Made by a program: the position numbers and the translations under genes. Positions 39,617 through 48,536 of a stretch of 64,000 nucleotides of DNA are shown piece after piece. Position 1 is the first letter of the stretch, and each line of letters begins with the position of its first letter. Under the pieces are notes generated by a model that made no database searches, was not told the DNA's origin, and saw only the letters and a list, made by a program, of their open reading frames with translations. This DNA is from Chitinophaga varians (GTDB lineage: Bacteria; Bacteroidota; Bacteroidia; Chitinophagales; Chitinophagaceae), in contig NZ_JABAIA010000003.1 of NCBI RefSeq assembly GCF_012641275.1, positions 1-64,000 on the forward strand. The letters are read 5' to 3'.

Positions 39617-40198
39617 TTACCTGATATTTTTCAGGGTTGTTCTTATCCGGTTTATGCCTTTTAAAACCCCCTTTAGTCTTCCTGTTGAAAGTGTCAGCTG
39701 AACGTTGTCCGCTATTAATTCCACTACTTCGTCGATGCTGTGTTTATCGGTATCAATATGCATATTGTATTTGGGTTTTATCAGCGCAGACAAACACCTG
39801 TCCACTTGTTTGAAATTCCAGGCGTTTTTGTCGCCCCGTCTTGTTAACCGTTTTTCTATGGTCTCCTTGCCGGCCATCAATGAAAAATGCCTGACATCTG
39901 CTCCCTGACGTCTCAGGCCACCGATAATAAAATCAAAGATCTCATCGTTGACAATTGTCATAGGGACGATGGTGATGACCTGCTTTTCTTCGCAATAGAT
40001 CAGGTTCTCCAATACCTGTCTGCGCCAGAGCGGCAAATATTGGAAGTCATCGTATTCTTTGGCCCGTGGCAGATTCTCTCGCAGAAAATATCCTACCTTT
40101 TCGGGATCAAATAAAAATCCGTTGTCGATTCTTCGACAAAGCTCATAGCTGGTATGTGTTTTACCAACTCCGAATGCGCCATTAATCCAGATGATCAT
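39617..40198 (-). CDS. P-loop ATP-binding protein (TmrB-like kinase fold)
   Basis: 193 residues starting MIIWINGAFGVGKTHT, with the Walker A motif GAFGVGKT at residues 7-14. The rest follows the small nucleoside-kinase-like pattern with a lid region rich in Arg (ETIEKRLTRRGDKNAWNF). The start is typical of TmrB-type proteins, which are linked to tunicamycin tolerance, and of related zeta-toxin-like kinases; the substrate here is unknown. It converges with the hotdog gene (3 bp between stops). Confidence 0.75.
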   Translation of the reverse strand: MIIWINGAFGVGKTHTSYELCRRIDNGFLFDPEKVGYFLRENLPRAKEYDDFQYLPLWRRQVLENLIYCEEKQVITIVPMTIVNDEIFDFIIGGLRRQGADVRHFSLMAGKETIEKRLTRRGDKNAWNFKQVDRCLSALIKPKYNMHIDTDKHSIDEVVELIADNVQLTLSTGRLKGVLKGINRIRTTLKNIR

Positions 40199-40300
40199 TA
40201 TTTTTTTTATCTAAAATGAGCGGTCACTGCATCAACAGCAATATACGAATGATCTGATAAAGTAGCTAGAGGCAATGGACCGAAGAGATCGCCCCAACGC

Positions 40301-41314
40301 CTAAGATTTCTTACTGGCGTACTCTCCCTCCACATACCCGCCGTTCACATAGCGGGACACATCGTTGACATGCCATGCATAAACACCTGCTACCATGATG
40401 CCCAGGTCCTGTACGTAGTCGTGTACAGTGCCTTGCAGTTCCCCGAAAGACGGCAGGTGCTGATGTAACAGCCTGAATTCATCCAGGTAGCTGTCATGGA
40501 TCTTCAGCGCCTCCATGTAGGCTTCATGGAGCGGTATGTTGTGTTCATGCTGTATCACTTTTACCAGGTTCATGGTGTCTCCTTCCCGATGCAGTTCCTT
40601 GGGCAGTGAAATAAAATCATTATGCATACCTATCATCCAGGAGCAGAGATCGTGGAGGCGTAGGATATGTGGATGTTCCAGTACGTCGTCCGGTAGCTCA
40701 CGATAGTTTTTCTGCATGGCCACATATTTGCAATACGGAAGTCCTCCGCTGGTATGCAGCCTGATAACCAGATAAACAGGCAGTGGCGGCGTCGTATTGG
40801 TCCTGTAATATGTTCTCTCCTCTGTATAGCCAACGAATACATTGTGTATAGCGGATATGTATTTGCGGTAGTGCCGGTCCGGTACGCATTTAATGGCATC
40901 TTGCCGCAGCACCCAAAACTGGTGAAATATTCCCATGTCGGCGGGCTCACTAATATCTTCCCCCGATAGGATATTCTTGATACGGTTCGTTACCATTTGC
41001 ATTTCATGGTGCGAACAACGGTCGAAATAATCATCCATCATGGCGCCATTGGCTGTATAGTTGGCAAGCGGGCGTAATTCTGCAAGGGTGTTCAGGAACG
41101 GACATCCCCGGGCGGCGATATCCACCAGGTTATGCTGTTTGTGCTTTTTCCGGGCGGCTTCGCTATGAAAGGTATACTCTCTGTCAATCCAATCATAATA
41201 TTCCTGTCGTTGTTGTTGGAAGTCCGGGTGAATAAAATCCGGAAATGGATACCTGGGTTTAGGCAAATGCTGTAGCCCGGCATAAAACTGCTTTTCTGAA
41301 AGGGTTTGGGACAT
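40301..41314 (-). CDS. Class I terpene synthase (terpene cyclase)
   Basis: 337 residues, a usual length for bacterial mono- or sesquiterpene cyclases. The aspartate-rich metal motif is DDYFD at residues 94-98, and the second metal site NDFISLPKE has N232, S236 and E240 in the required NSE spacing, followed by the terminal RY pair in VSRYVNGG. All three are intact, so it should ionise a prenyl diphosphate and cyclise it. It stands alone; no prenyltransferase or P450 is in the window. A lipoprotein gene and an MFS transporter gene follow on the other strand. Confidence 0.93.
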   Translation of the reverse strand: MSQTLSEKQFYAGLQHLPKPRYPFPDFIHPDFQQQRQEYYDWIDREYTFHSEAARKKHKQHNLVDIAARGCPFLNTLAELRPLANYTANGAMMDDYFDRCSHHEMQMVTNRIKNILSGEDISEPADMGIFHQFWVLRQDAIKCVPDRHYRKYISAIHNVFVGYTEERTYYRTNTTPPLPVYLVIRLHTSGGLPYCKYVAMQKNYRELPDDVLEHPHILRLHDLCSWMIGMHNDFISLPKELHREGDTMNLVKVIQHEHNIPLHEAYMEALKIHDSYLDEFRLLHQHLPSFGELQGTVHDYVQDLGIMVAGVYAWHVNDVSRYVNGGYVEGEYASKKS

Positions 41315-41711
41315 GGTTAAAGATTAAAAATGGTTACTGTTGAGTTCTGTCGAAGATAATACGTGTATAAAAAACGATCGTTGTGTTGGTATTAAAAATA
41401 GTGTTTTATTGAAATCACAGCAAATTTCTTACGGGTAAAATTGGCGTGCATGGGGAGTTACGGGCTGTGCCGCAGGTATCGAAGGGCGTTTTTTCCTGTC
41501 GTTTTTATCACCTGCATGAATTTCAGCAAAACGCTGTCGCTGTAGTCAGAATAGCAGGTTGGGCAAAGAAAACATCTGTCTTTGCGAAGAATGTGGTGAA
41601 GTTGCCAGTCAGAGACCGCTAACTTCGTTTAGCCGTGTTGCATAGTTACCCGATAGGATTCAGGTGTGTTGGAATATTGTTGCTTAATTCATCACAAAAA
41701 AAATATCCCCC
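41315..41711. other. 397-bp gap between the terpene synthase and the next gene
   Basis: Both flanking genes point away, so promoters should lie here. The minus strand is open from about 41628 to a stop at 41458-41460 (a Cys-containing peptide ending in LRYLRHSP) but lacks a good start; it may be a gene remnant. Nothing else is recognised. Confidence 0.4.
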
Positions 41712-42518
41712 ATGAAAATGTATCTGCTCATTCCAGTGGCCGTACTGGCACTGTTTTCCTGTAGTAAACCTGCTGAAATGCAAATCCAACAGAAAGCCGG
41801 CGTGGCCGTCCGGACAGCATTAGCCGGGCATACCGGCACAAGCCTTCTTTCAGGCGCAGCGGTAACGGATCTTTATGTAAACTATATTTACTCTACCGGT
41901 TACGGGGTGGCTACCGTGCATTTCACTAATAATACCGCCAGTACCGAACTTTTTACGATACAATTAAAAAGCAGTTCGTCCGGATCATCGCTCCTGGGCT
42001 GGCAGACGGTAAATGTGGGCGCCGGTTCGAATATATCTGTCAGTTTCGACGTGCCGTTGATAACCAGCGGTACGCTTACGGCCACGGTAATGGAAGACAC
42101 TAACAGCTTTTCCGCCAGTTGTGGCATTTATAACGCCACCACCAGCCCGGCCAATCCTACCTATCGGGCGACCGCCCTGTCATCAAATCCGGTGCTAACG
42201 TTAAAGTATGATTATGATCCGATCAGTATGTTCAGGTATTATACACCGGAACTTGTATGGACTTCATTCTCCAACGTTAATCCTAATGTGCCGGAAACGA
42301 TTTATGCAGCCATTAAATACTCCCCTCATAACGGGAGCTGCCTTTATCCCCAGTCCGCATCGAACCTTGTACAAAACAACAAGATTATTTTTAACCCGGT
42401 AAGCGATCAGGACTATTCATGTAAACCTTCGTATGTAGACTATGTATGGGACCGGAAACCTTTTAATCCGGATACTGTAAGTACCGCCAGATGGATACGT
42501 GTTGACTTTCCCTGGTAG
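41712..42518 (+). CDS. Hypothetical lipoprotein
   Basis: 268 residues; signal peptide (LLIPVAVLALFSCSK) with lipobox Cys at about 17. The first half is Ser/Thr/Gly-rich and beta-sandwich-like (VATVHFTNNTASTELFTIQLKSSSSGS), similar to extracellular adhesive modules; the second half has three Cys that could form disulfides. No family is recognised. It stands alone between the terpene synthase and an MFS gene. Confidence 0.65.
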   Translation: MKMYLLIPVAVLALFSCSKPAEMQIQQKAGVAVRTALAGHTGTSLLSGAAVTDLYVNYIYSTGYGVATVHFTNNTASTELFTIQLKSSSSGSSLLGWQTVNVGAGSNISVSFDVPLITSGTLTATVMEDTNSFSASCGIYNATTSPANPTYRATALSSNPVLTLKYDYDPISMFRYYTPELVWTSFSNVNPNVPETIYAAIKYSPHNGSCLYPQSASNLVQNNKIIFNPVSDQDYSCKPSYVDYVWDRKPFNPDTVSTARWIRVDFPW

Positions 42519-42842
42519 AAGCCAGTAGTCGGTTGCATGGTTAAGTATAGGCGTGTTTGAAAAAAATGAAAATAAAAATGGTCCCGCTATGTAAAAGGAA
42601 AAACTTTTACTATACTTGTATGGAAGAATTTGCCAGGTATATAGACGCCCGAATTGAATGGAAAAACACATGCACGCTGCCGGACCGGTCATTTGGCCGT
42701 TGCCGGCGGGCCCTTGAACTGGAAACAGACAATCAGTCCAATAAAGAATGAAGTAGCGCAATATTCCCTGCCGACAGCAATAGATACGCTTTCCACGTTA
42801 TGACGATTTTATTACCATTTACCACGATAAAACACACTTAAC
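42519..42842. other. 324-bp gap before the MFS gene
   Basis: A 64-codon frame at 42557-42751 has no recognisable motif and is Lys/Cys-rich; I do not call it a gene. The rest is probably the promoter region of the MFS gene. Confidence 0.4.
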
Positions 42843-44129
42843 ATGCAACCAAATATTCATCGCGGCCAGCTTTTCATGGCCAGTTGTTTCGCGCTACTTG
42901 TTACTTCACTGTCATTTGGTATCCGTGCAGGGCTACTGGATACCTGGGGGACCGAATTTAACCTGAGTAAAAGTGAACTTGGCATCATTTCCGCTTCCGC
43001 TTTCTGGGGTTTCCCGCTGGCGGTAATTATCGGAGGGATGGTGGTAGACATTATCGGGATGAAGAAGCTGCTGGTGACTGCATTTGTATTTCACCTGCTG
43101 GGAATTCTGCTTACTATTGTAGCTGGCGGCTACTGGACGCTTTTCCTGTCCACGCTGTTTATCGGTGTGGCCAACGGTACCGTGGAAGCAGCCTGTAATC
43201 CGCTGGTGGCGGCTATTTATCCGGATAATAAAACAACGAAGCTGAATCATTTTCACCTTTGGTTTCCGGGTGGGATAGTGATCGGAACACTGGTGGTACT
43301 GGCGTTTAATAAAATGGGCCTTGGATGGAAGGTGCAGGTGGCCACTATGCTTATTCCCACGCTTATTTACGGATATCTTTTCTCCAGGTTGAAATTCCCG
43401 GTTACCGAACGTATTGCGGCAGGTGTTTCTACCGGCGATATGTACAGGTCTTTATTAAATCCGCTTTTTATCTTTATGATGGTATGTATGTTTGGTACAG
43501 CCATCACAGAATTATTTACCAATCAATGGATCGATGTATTACTGAGAAATGTGACCAGCAATGCCATTCTAATTCTTACACTTACTACCGGTGTGATGGT
43601 AATAGGACGGGGACTGGCCGAGCCGGTGGTACACCGGTTGTCTCCGCAGGGCGTGTTGTTGTTGTCATCTGTTTTTGCTGCGCTGGGCATCTATTTGCTG
43701 GGGCATACCAGTGGTAATATGATTTTTGTGGGTGCGCTGATATTTGGGGTGGGCGTATGTTATTTCTGGCCTACCATGCTGGGGTTTGTATCGGAGAATC
43801 TGCCACGTACCGGTGCTGTAGGGTTGAACTTCATGGGAGGAGCAGGTATGTTTGCCGTATCCGTGTACATGATGTTCATTGGTGGTCATTATGATACATT
43901 GCTGGCGCAGAAACTGCCGGCAGGAGCTGATCTGAAACTGTATAACGAAGCGCCTCCCGGTTCCGCCATGGCATCCGCGTTGACTGAGGCAAAGAAAGCT
44001 GCCGGACCTGAAATATTAAATACCACCATGATCATTCCGGTTATACTGATAATCGCTTTCACAGGACTGGTGGTATATATGAGAGGGAGGAAAAAAGACC
44101 AGCAACTAAGCCCTGTCGGTGCTGTCTGA
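42843..44129 (+). CDS. MFS transporter
   Basis: 428 residues with twelve predicted membrane helices and the usual central loop (FPVTERIAAGVSTGDM). The N-terminal half has FGIRAGLLDTWGTEFNLSKSELG and DIIGMKKLL between helices 2 and 3, where MFS proteins carry a charged loop. The pattern resembles sugar-permease-like MFS members of Bacteroidota. Substrate is unknown; it might be a sugar, given the xylan locus 6 kb away, or an exported metabolite. A strong terminator follows 38 bp later. Confidence 0.88.
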   Translation: MQPNIHRGQLFMASCFALLVTSLSFGIRAGLLDTWGTEFNLSKSELGIISASAFWGFPLAVIIGGMVVDIIGMKKLLVTAFVFHLLGILLTIVAGGYWTLFLSTLFIGVANGTVEAACNPLVAAIYPDNKTTKLNHFHLWFPGGIVIGTLVVLAFNKMGLGWKVQVATMLIPTLIYGYLFSRLKFPVTERIAAGVSTGDMYRSLLNPLFIFMMVCMFGTAITELFTNQWIDVLLRNVTSNAILILTLTTGVMVIGRGLAEPVVHRLSPQGVLLLSSVFAALGIYLLGHTSGNMIFVGALIFGVGVCYFWPTMLGFVSENLPRTGAVGLNFMGGAGMFAVSVYMMFIGGHYDTLLAQKLPAGADLKLYNEAPPGSAMASALTEAKKAAGPEILNTTMIIPVILIIAFTGLVVYMRGRKKDQQLSPVGAV

Positions 44130-44166
44130 TGTTTTAAGCCAACAGAATATTATACAACATAAATAA

Positions 44167-44205
44167 AAAGAGGGCGTCTCAAAAAGTAAATGAGACGCCC
44201 TCTTT
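44167..44205. terminator. Terminator after the MFS gene
   Basis: AAAGAGGGCGTCTC (44167-44180) pairs perfectly with GAGACGCCCTCTTT (44192-44205) around an 11-base loop, followed by CTTTT. The A-run before the stem makes it suitable for the minus strand too. Confidence 0.9.
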
Positions 44206-44330
44206 CTTTTGAATATATAGGCTGCGGTTAAGATTACTTTCTAAAAGACTGTGTTTTTCATTCCATTTAGTCGGGACATTTTTGGGAGGTCCTGCTGATG
44301 GGTAATTAAAGCAGTAAGTCTTTTGGGGTG

Positions 44331-46673
44331 CTAAACCAACAATGATTGACTGTTCTGAGTAGCATTCGGACCGCTCTGTACAGAGGACCAGGTCTCTTTG
44401 ATCACTTTCTCAATTTTTTCGGCGGAATCATAACTTCTTAGTGCCGAGAATATCTTAGTGATCCGATAAAGCACCGCTGTCTTCGATTCCCGGATGTAAT
44501 CGACCGGTATGCCTTTTAAGATGACCCACAACAAATAGAAGTTCATTGATATTCTTGCACTTTTGGTTTGATGAATGATCTCGTCAAGCCTTCGGGCACT
44601 GAATACTTCAGATGATTTCCCATTTGATTTTCCGATCAATAGTCTCACTTTCTCAACAAATTCGGCTTCAAAGCAATTTAAGGACAATAGGAATTCAGCT
44701 TTAAAAGCCCTGCTTTCCAGTAGCTGGGTAATATTAGCCTTGTTTTTTAATTTGGCGATAGCTGCGGAGCCACGTTTTCCAATATCCAGCACATCCTTGA
44801 TGTTTTTCATATTGGCATCCCCTAAGTTCACGTAGTGCAGATAACCCAGGCTTGTGATAAGTTCTTCATTGAGCATTCTTTTGTCGTCCTTTCTCAGATA
44901 TAGCCACGTGTTTCGCTCATAGATGTCTTTGATGGCGTCAACGATATCATGATCAACGTATGCATTCCAGAATTCAAAAGTGTGTTCCTTTATAGGCATC
45001 GGCTTGTGGTTGATGCGTTTGAACAACTCTTCAGGAAGGAAGTGTTTATTGTTTTCTTCTTTGATCTCTATTACCTCCAGATCATAGTTGGTTAGTCGGG
45101 ATTGATCTTCAGGAGAAAGCTGACTGAACTTTTTGCCGTGCAGATGGGGTGTTAGGCTGGTACGGAGGTTAAGAGAAAAACGATCTTTTTTCGAGCGGAC
45201 CATTTTCCCGTGCTCATCAGCATATTTTTCTCCCAGGAAACCGATAATCGTCAGCAGCCGCTGCTGACCGTCAATAACTTCTGCTGTGCCATCTGTTCTC
45301 AGGTAGATGTATAGCGGATGTATTTTCACGCCCAGTAACATACTTTCTATTAATGATGATGCTTTGGAGATATTCATTACTTCATTTCGTTGATAGGGAG
45401 GTTTTAATTTGAATTTTCCTCTTTTAATCCTGTCGAGCATATCGCTGACAGACGAAGAAGTAGGGTCCATTTTAGAAAAATGCTCCTGCTCTTTGCCAGG
45501 CGTGAAACGTTCTTCTAAGTATTTTTGCATCTTCTCTTTATGCTCAACAACGAAAGTTTCATCGCTTTTCAGATATCTGACAAAGGATATGTCCAGCTGG
45601 GAAGTGAAAAATGCAGCGGCGGTACTATATCTCTTCATAATCCTTTGTGTATGGTTGTTGCGTTCTGTGTGATAGTTCTGCGTTTGTTTTCCAATGTGTT
45701 GTACCAGCCGCTCTTTAAAGGAAGGACTATTGAACTCAGCGGGATTTATATTCTCCTTTTCGCATACGGATAAAGCCCAGAATAGACATTCATGTACCAA
45801 TCCGTTCGTTTGGTAGCCTAATTCGTGTAGTCTGGTTTTAATAGTGGTGAGATAATTACATTTTTCCCGGAATTGGCCAAAAATCAGTGGAATCTGTGAC
45901 TTGTTGCCTTTGTTGACAGTATTAAAGGACAGGTAGTCATAATACATATTCACTACATCTTCGCGGTCGTGAATGAACTTGTTGATAGGAATGTGTTGTA
46001 ATACCAGCATCTGCCTGATATGCTGCATGATGGTTTCCCGTTTTTTGCTTCTATGATCAAATAATGCTGCTACCTCGTTATATAACTCAGGATATTTTTC
46101 AAACTGTGTTTTAAAATAGATGTTGATTTCATCCTGGATATACTGGGCTTTAAATACTTCTTCCTTCTTCAAAGGAGAGATACCTAAGTTATAGCGCTTA
46201 AATATTTCCCTTTTAATGATTTCCTCTTCATAATTGCTGATAGCTGCTTCGCTGGCTGCTGTTATCTGAATTAGCCGTAGTGAGGCACTGAGGATGCGTT
46301 CCTGAAGTTTTTCATCCAGTTGTGAGAATTTTTTGCCTGCCAGGTTCCATAACTTATCCAGCCCATGTGGTTTCAGGGAAAAACCATTTTTGATATAACG
46401 CTCAATGGATTCGCAGCGCTGCCTGCCGTCGATGACTTCCCAGTTTTTACCCTTAATATATATCACAATGGGAGGAATTTCTCCATGTACTAGAATGGTC
46501 TCGATAAGATAGGTTGCTTTTACGTCGGTCCATACATATTTGCGTTGGTAGGAAGGTTTATAATTCAGGATATGGAATTGGTCAGTATTGACCTGGAACA
46601 CATTGCGTACAGACCTTAGTTTATTGTGAATGATGATATTTTTAAAGAGATCGGAGATTGGACGTACTTCCAT
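44331..46673 (-). CDS. Tandem DUF262 protein (two GmrS-like units in one chain)
   Basis: 780 residues made of two copies of a DUF262-type unit. Unit 1 has PSYQRKYVW (42-48) and VIDGRQR (80-86), then LAGKKFSQL and EIFKRYNLGISPLKKEE. Unit 2 has PPYQRNEVM and VIDGQQR (to residue 472), then LHGKKFSQL and ELFKRINHKPMPIKEH. The parallel order shows duplication of the DUF262 core plus its helical follow-up. DUF262 is a ParB-like NTP-binding/nuclease fold in type IV restriction enzymes (GmrSD) and SspE/BrxU-type defence proteins, but there the partner is usually a DUF1524 HNH domain, which I do not see here. It follows a sigma-like gene by 56 bp. Confidence 0.85.
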   Translation of the reverse strand: MEVRPISDLFKNIIIHNKLRSVRNVFQVNTDQFHILNYKPSYQRKYVWTDVKATYLIETILVHGEIPPIVIYIKGKNWEVIDGRQRCESIERYIKNGFSLKPHGLDKLWNLAGKKFSQLDEKLQERILSASLRLIQITAASEAAISNYEEEIIKREIFKRYNLGISPLKKEEVFKAQYIQDEINIYFKTQFEKYPELYNEVAALFDHRSKKRETIMQHIRQMLVLQHIPINKFIHDREDVVNMYYDYLSFNTVNKGNKSQIPLIFGQFREKCNYLTTIKTRLHELGYQTNGLVHECLFWALSVCEKENINPAEFNSPSFKERLVQHIGKQTQNYHTERNNHTQRIMKRYSTAAAFFTSQLDISFVRYLKSDETFVVEHKEKMQKYLEERFTPGKEQEHFSKMDPTSSSVSDMLDRIKRGKFKLKPPYQRNEVMNISKASSLIESMLLGVKIHPLYIYLRTDGTAEVIDGQQRLLTIIGFLGEKYADEHGKMVRSKKDRFSLNLRTSLTPHLHGKKFSQLSPEDQSRLTNYDLEVIEIKEENNKHFLPEELFKRINHKPMPIKEHTFEFWNAYVDHDIVDAIKDIYERNTWLYLRKDDKRMLNEELITSLGYLHYVNLGDANMKNIKDVLDIGKRGSAAIAKLKNKANITQLLESRAFKAEFLLSLNCFEAEFVEKVRLLIGKSNGKSSEVFSARRLDEIIHQTKSARISMNFYLLWVILKGIPVDYIRESKTAVLYRITKIFSALRSYDSAEKIEKVIKETWSSVQSGPNATQNSQSLLV

Positions 46674-46729
46674 GTTGTTTTTTTTAATGTTTGTTAAACT
46701 GAAAATTAGGGTTCATAGGATAGTACAAA

Positions 46730-47533
46730 TTAGTGTTTGCGGGCGTCCCTGATGCATTGTTCCGCTGCGAGGTATTCCTTCATCACTTTTGTTATTGTAA
46801 TATTCAGTTCCTCTGATATCTGATGAAAAGTGTATCCTTTTTCATAATACAGCTTCATGATCATGATCTGCAACGGCGTGAGGAATTTTTCGTAGTAGGC
46901 TATGTTTGACGCATACTGGTAATTAGCTTGTTGGGACGCTTTTTTTAAACGCTCGATGTATGGGCTCAGTTTTTTTATAAGCCGCTTTTCTTCCCGGTTA
47001 ATGAACTGGCGCGTATATCCGGTTATTGTAACAATCTCTGCATAACTGTAGCATTCCAGCATTAATTTGATCAGTTTTCCTTCTTTTGGATGCAGATATT
47101 CCTGGGCTTTCCAGATAAGGTCCAGATTTTCCTCATCAGTCAATTGTCTTTCGCGGTGGGCCGCTTCTTCTTGTGGGTCAAAGATGGCTAACGAAATGCC
47201 CTGTTCCTGGAAACTTTCTAAAGAGAGAGGACGGTTTTTCCCCTTTACACTGTAGGTTAAACAATCCCATTTTACACGTTTACACAGGTAGTTTTTAATA
47301 TGTTCTATATTTTCCATCATGCTCCGCCGGTTCCAGATGAGATTAAAGGCGTCTTGAATGATGGTCATAATCTCGAATTCATCTGATATAATGGTACGGG
47401 CACAACTAAATACGGTGTTGTACAGAAGATTATAGATATAGTTCATTCCTTTCTGGTTGCCTTCTCTAAATAATCGAAAGTATTCATGGGCATGGAAGTC
47501 CCCTCCCGAGGACCGATATGTGTTCTCTGGCAT
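46730..47533 (-). CDS. Sigma-70-like factor with two C-terminal helix-turn-helix regions
   Basis: 267 residues. The N-terminal part has a region-2-like segment (IYNLLYNTVFSCARTIISDEFEIMTIIQDAFNLIWNRR), as in ECF sigma factors. The C-terminal part contains two sigma-4-like HTH regions instead of one: HPKEGKLIKLMLECYSYAEIVTITGYTRQFINREEKRL and LTPLQIMIMKLYYEKGYTFHQISEELNITITKVMKEYL. That is about 75 residues longer than a standard ECF factor. No anti-sigma gene is adjacent. It precedes the tandem-DUF262 gene in the same direction, so the two are probably one unit, with this protein as its regulator. Confidence 0.8.
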   Translation of the reverse strand: MPENTYRSSGGDFHAHEYFRLFREGNQKGMNYIYNLLYNTVFSCARTIISDEFEIMTIIQDAFNLIWNRRSMMENIEHIKNYLCKRVKWDCLTYSVKGKNRPLSLESFQEQGISLAIFDPQEEAAHRERQLTDEENLDLIWKAQEYLHPKEGKLIKLMLECYSYAEIVTITGYTRQFINREEKRLIKKLSPYIERLKKASQQANYQYASNIAYYEKFLTPLQIMIMKLYYEKGYTFHQISEELNITITKVMKEYLAAEQCIRDARKH

Positions 47534-48141
47534 TTTTGTCGGTTTTTTCCGGTTTAAATGTTGTGGATTCTCAGTAACGTAGCCTGTTTCATTGTATTTG
47601 ACATTGGTTGAACTGTCAATTGTCAGAATAGTGCTACAGTGTTCAAATTAGTAGTGGATGTTTCAGATTGTCATTTGGTGGACGTTTAACAGGTTAATAA
47701 ACTTGCGAGGTGCAAGTAACGATTTTCGTAGATAGGATTTGTTAACAAGATCTAAACGCGAAGGATTTTTTTTAAGTTTTCATTTAAGTGTTCGGTATAG
47801 TTGTGGTGGTTGGATAGGTATTTCATGTGGGTTGGTATTCGTTTTGTGTTGCTGATGTTTTTTAATTGTTTGATAATGAATCGATTATATTTTATTTATT
47901 AAAAGGTTCGTCGACGCTTGGGTACTTTTTTTTTGCTTTTTTCTGAGCTCAGATACATCAAATCTTATCGTTTTGCCAGGCGGTTGTTGTTCCTGACTTT
48001 TAAAAAAAGGTATTCTGAGTTACACGTCGGTCATGTCCTGATTTCCGGTATTCGTGTTCAATGTCCTTCCCTGTTGGGGTACAAGATTACCTTTACTCCC
48101 GCGTTTCACCGCTGTCATTGGCACGATAAAAATGAATGAGA

Positions 48142-48198
48142 AATTTTTTTCACCCGCATAGTACTACCGGAATTTGACAGTTGTCTATTAAGCAACGG
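48142..48198 (+). promoter_or_regulatory. Promoter-like repeat, copy 1
   Basis: 57 bp matching 49102-49158 at 50 positions. Both copies carry a T-run, then GTAC-N18-GTCTATTAA. The GTCTA box resembles ECF -10 elements, so a sigma-dependent promoter is plausible. This copy is 339 bp before the sigma gene's start. Confidence 0.6.
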
Positions 48199-48421
48199 GA
48201 CAACATTCATCTCCCGAATGCGGGAATGTTGACCGATGTATTAGCTCAATAAAGCTGCCAGGAAGGCGGCGCCGGAAACCATGTTTATCAATCAGCGTTA
48301 TCAAGCGTCCACGCCTGAATGTATGTAGTAAAAACAGGTAAGATGCCAATGTGTGCTTTTTCCGCTCTTATATTCAGGAGAAGTGTTTTTGGAATTAAGG
48401 CCGCAGTTTTTTTGTAAGATA

Positions 48422-48450
48422 CCCACCGGAATTCTTTCCGGTGGGTTTTT
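48422..48450 (+). terminator. Strong terminator before the ECF sigma gene
   Basis: CCCACCGGAA (48422-48431) pairs with TTCCGGTGGG (48436-48445) around four bases, followed by TTTTT. There is no annotated gene for it to terminate; the only candidate promoter upstream on this strand is repeat copy 1. Confidence 0.9.
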
Positions 48451-48536
48451 CTGTATATCCGTAGACGTTATACAAGATAATTATTACCTCTTTTCTAAAT
48501 AACAAACTACCTTCGCGCCTGATTTTGCCCATTTAC

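Larger units (their letters stand above)
47534..48536. other. 1-kb gene-free stretch before the first ECF sigma gene
   Basis: AT-rich at its left, with no convincing gene; the 73-codon frame at 47918-48139 shows no motif. The right part contains a promoter-like repeat (48142-48198), a hairpin (CAACATT with AATGTTG, 48201-48231) and a strong terminator (48422-48450). A 15-codon frame at 48281-48328 (MFINQRYQASTPECM) lies between them. The layout suggests a short non-coding or attenuated transcript. Confidence 0.55.

Noticed and set aside
42557..42751. 64-codon frame before the MFS gene
   Set aside because: Lys/Cys-rich, no motif or family resemblance, lies in a promoter-sized gap; could be chance.
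47610..47640. Partial match to the ECF promoter-like repeat before the double-HTH sigma gene (CTGACAATTG on the minus strand)
   Set aside because: Spacing between the matching parts differs (2 versus 7 bases), so likely chance.
47918..48139. 73-codon frame in the gene-free stretch
   Set aside because: No recognisable motif and unusual amino-acid make-up; ends next to the promoter-like repeat.
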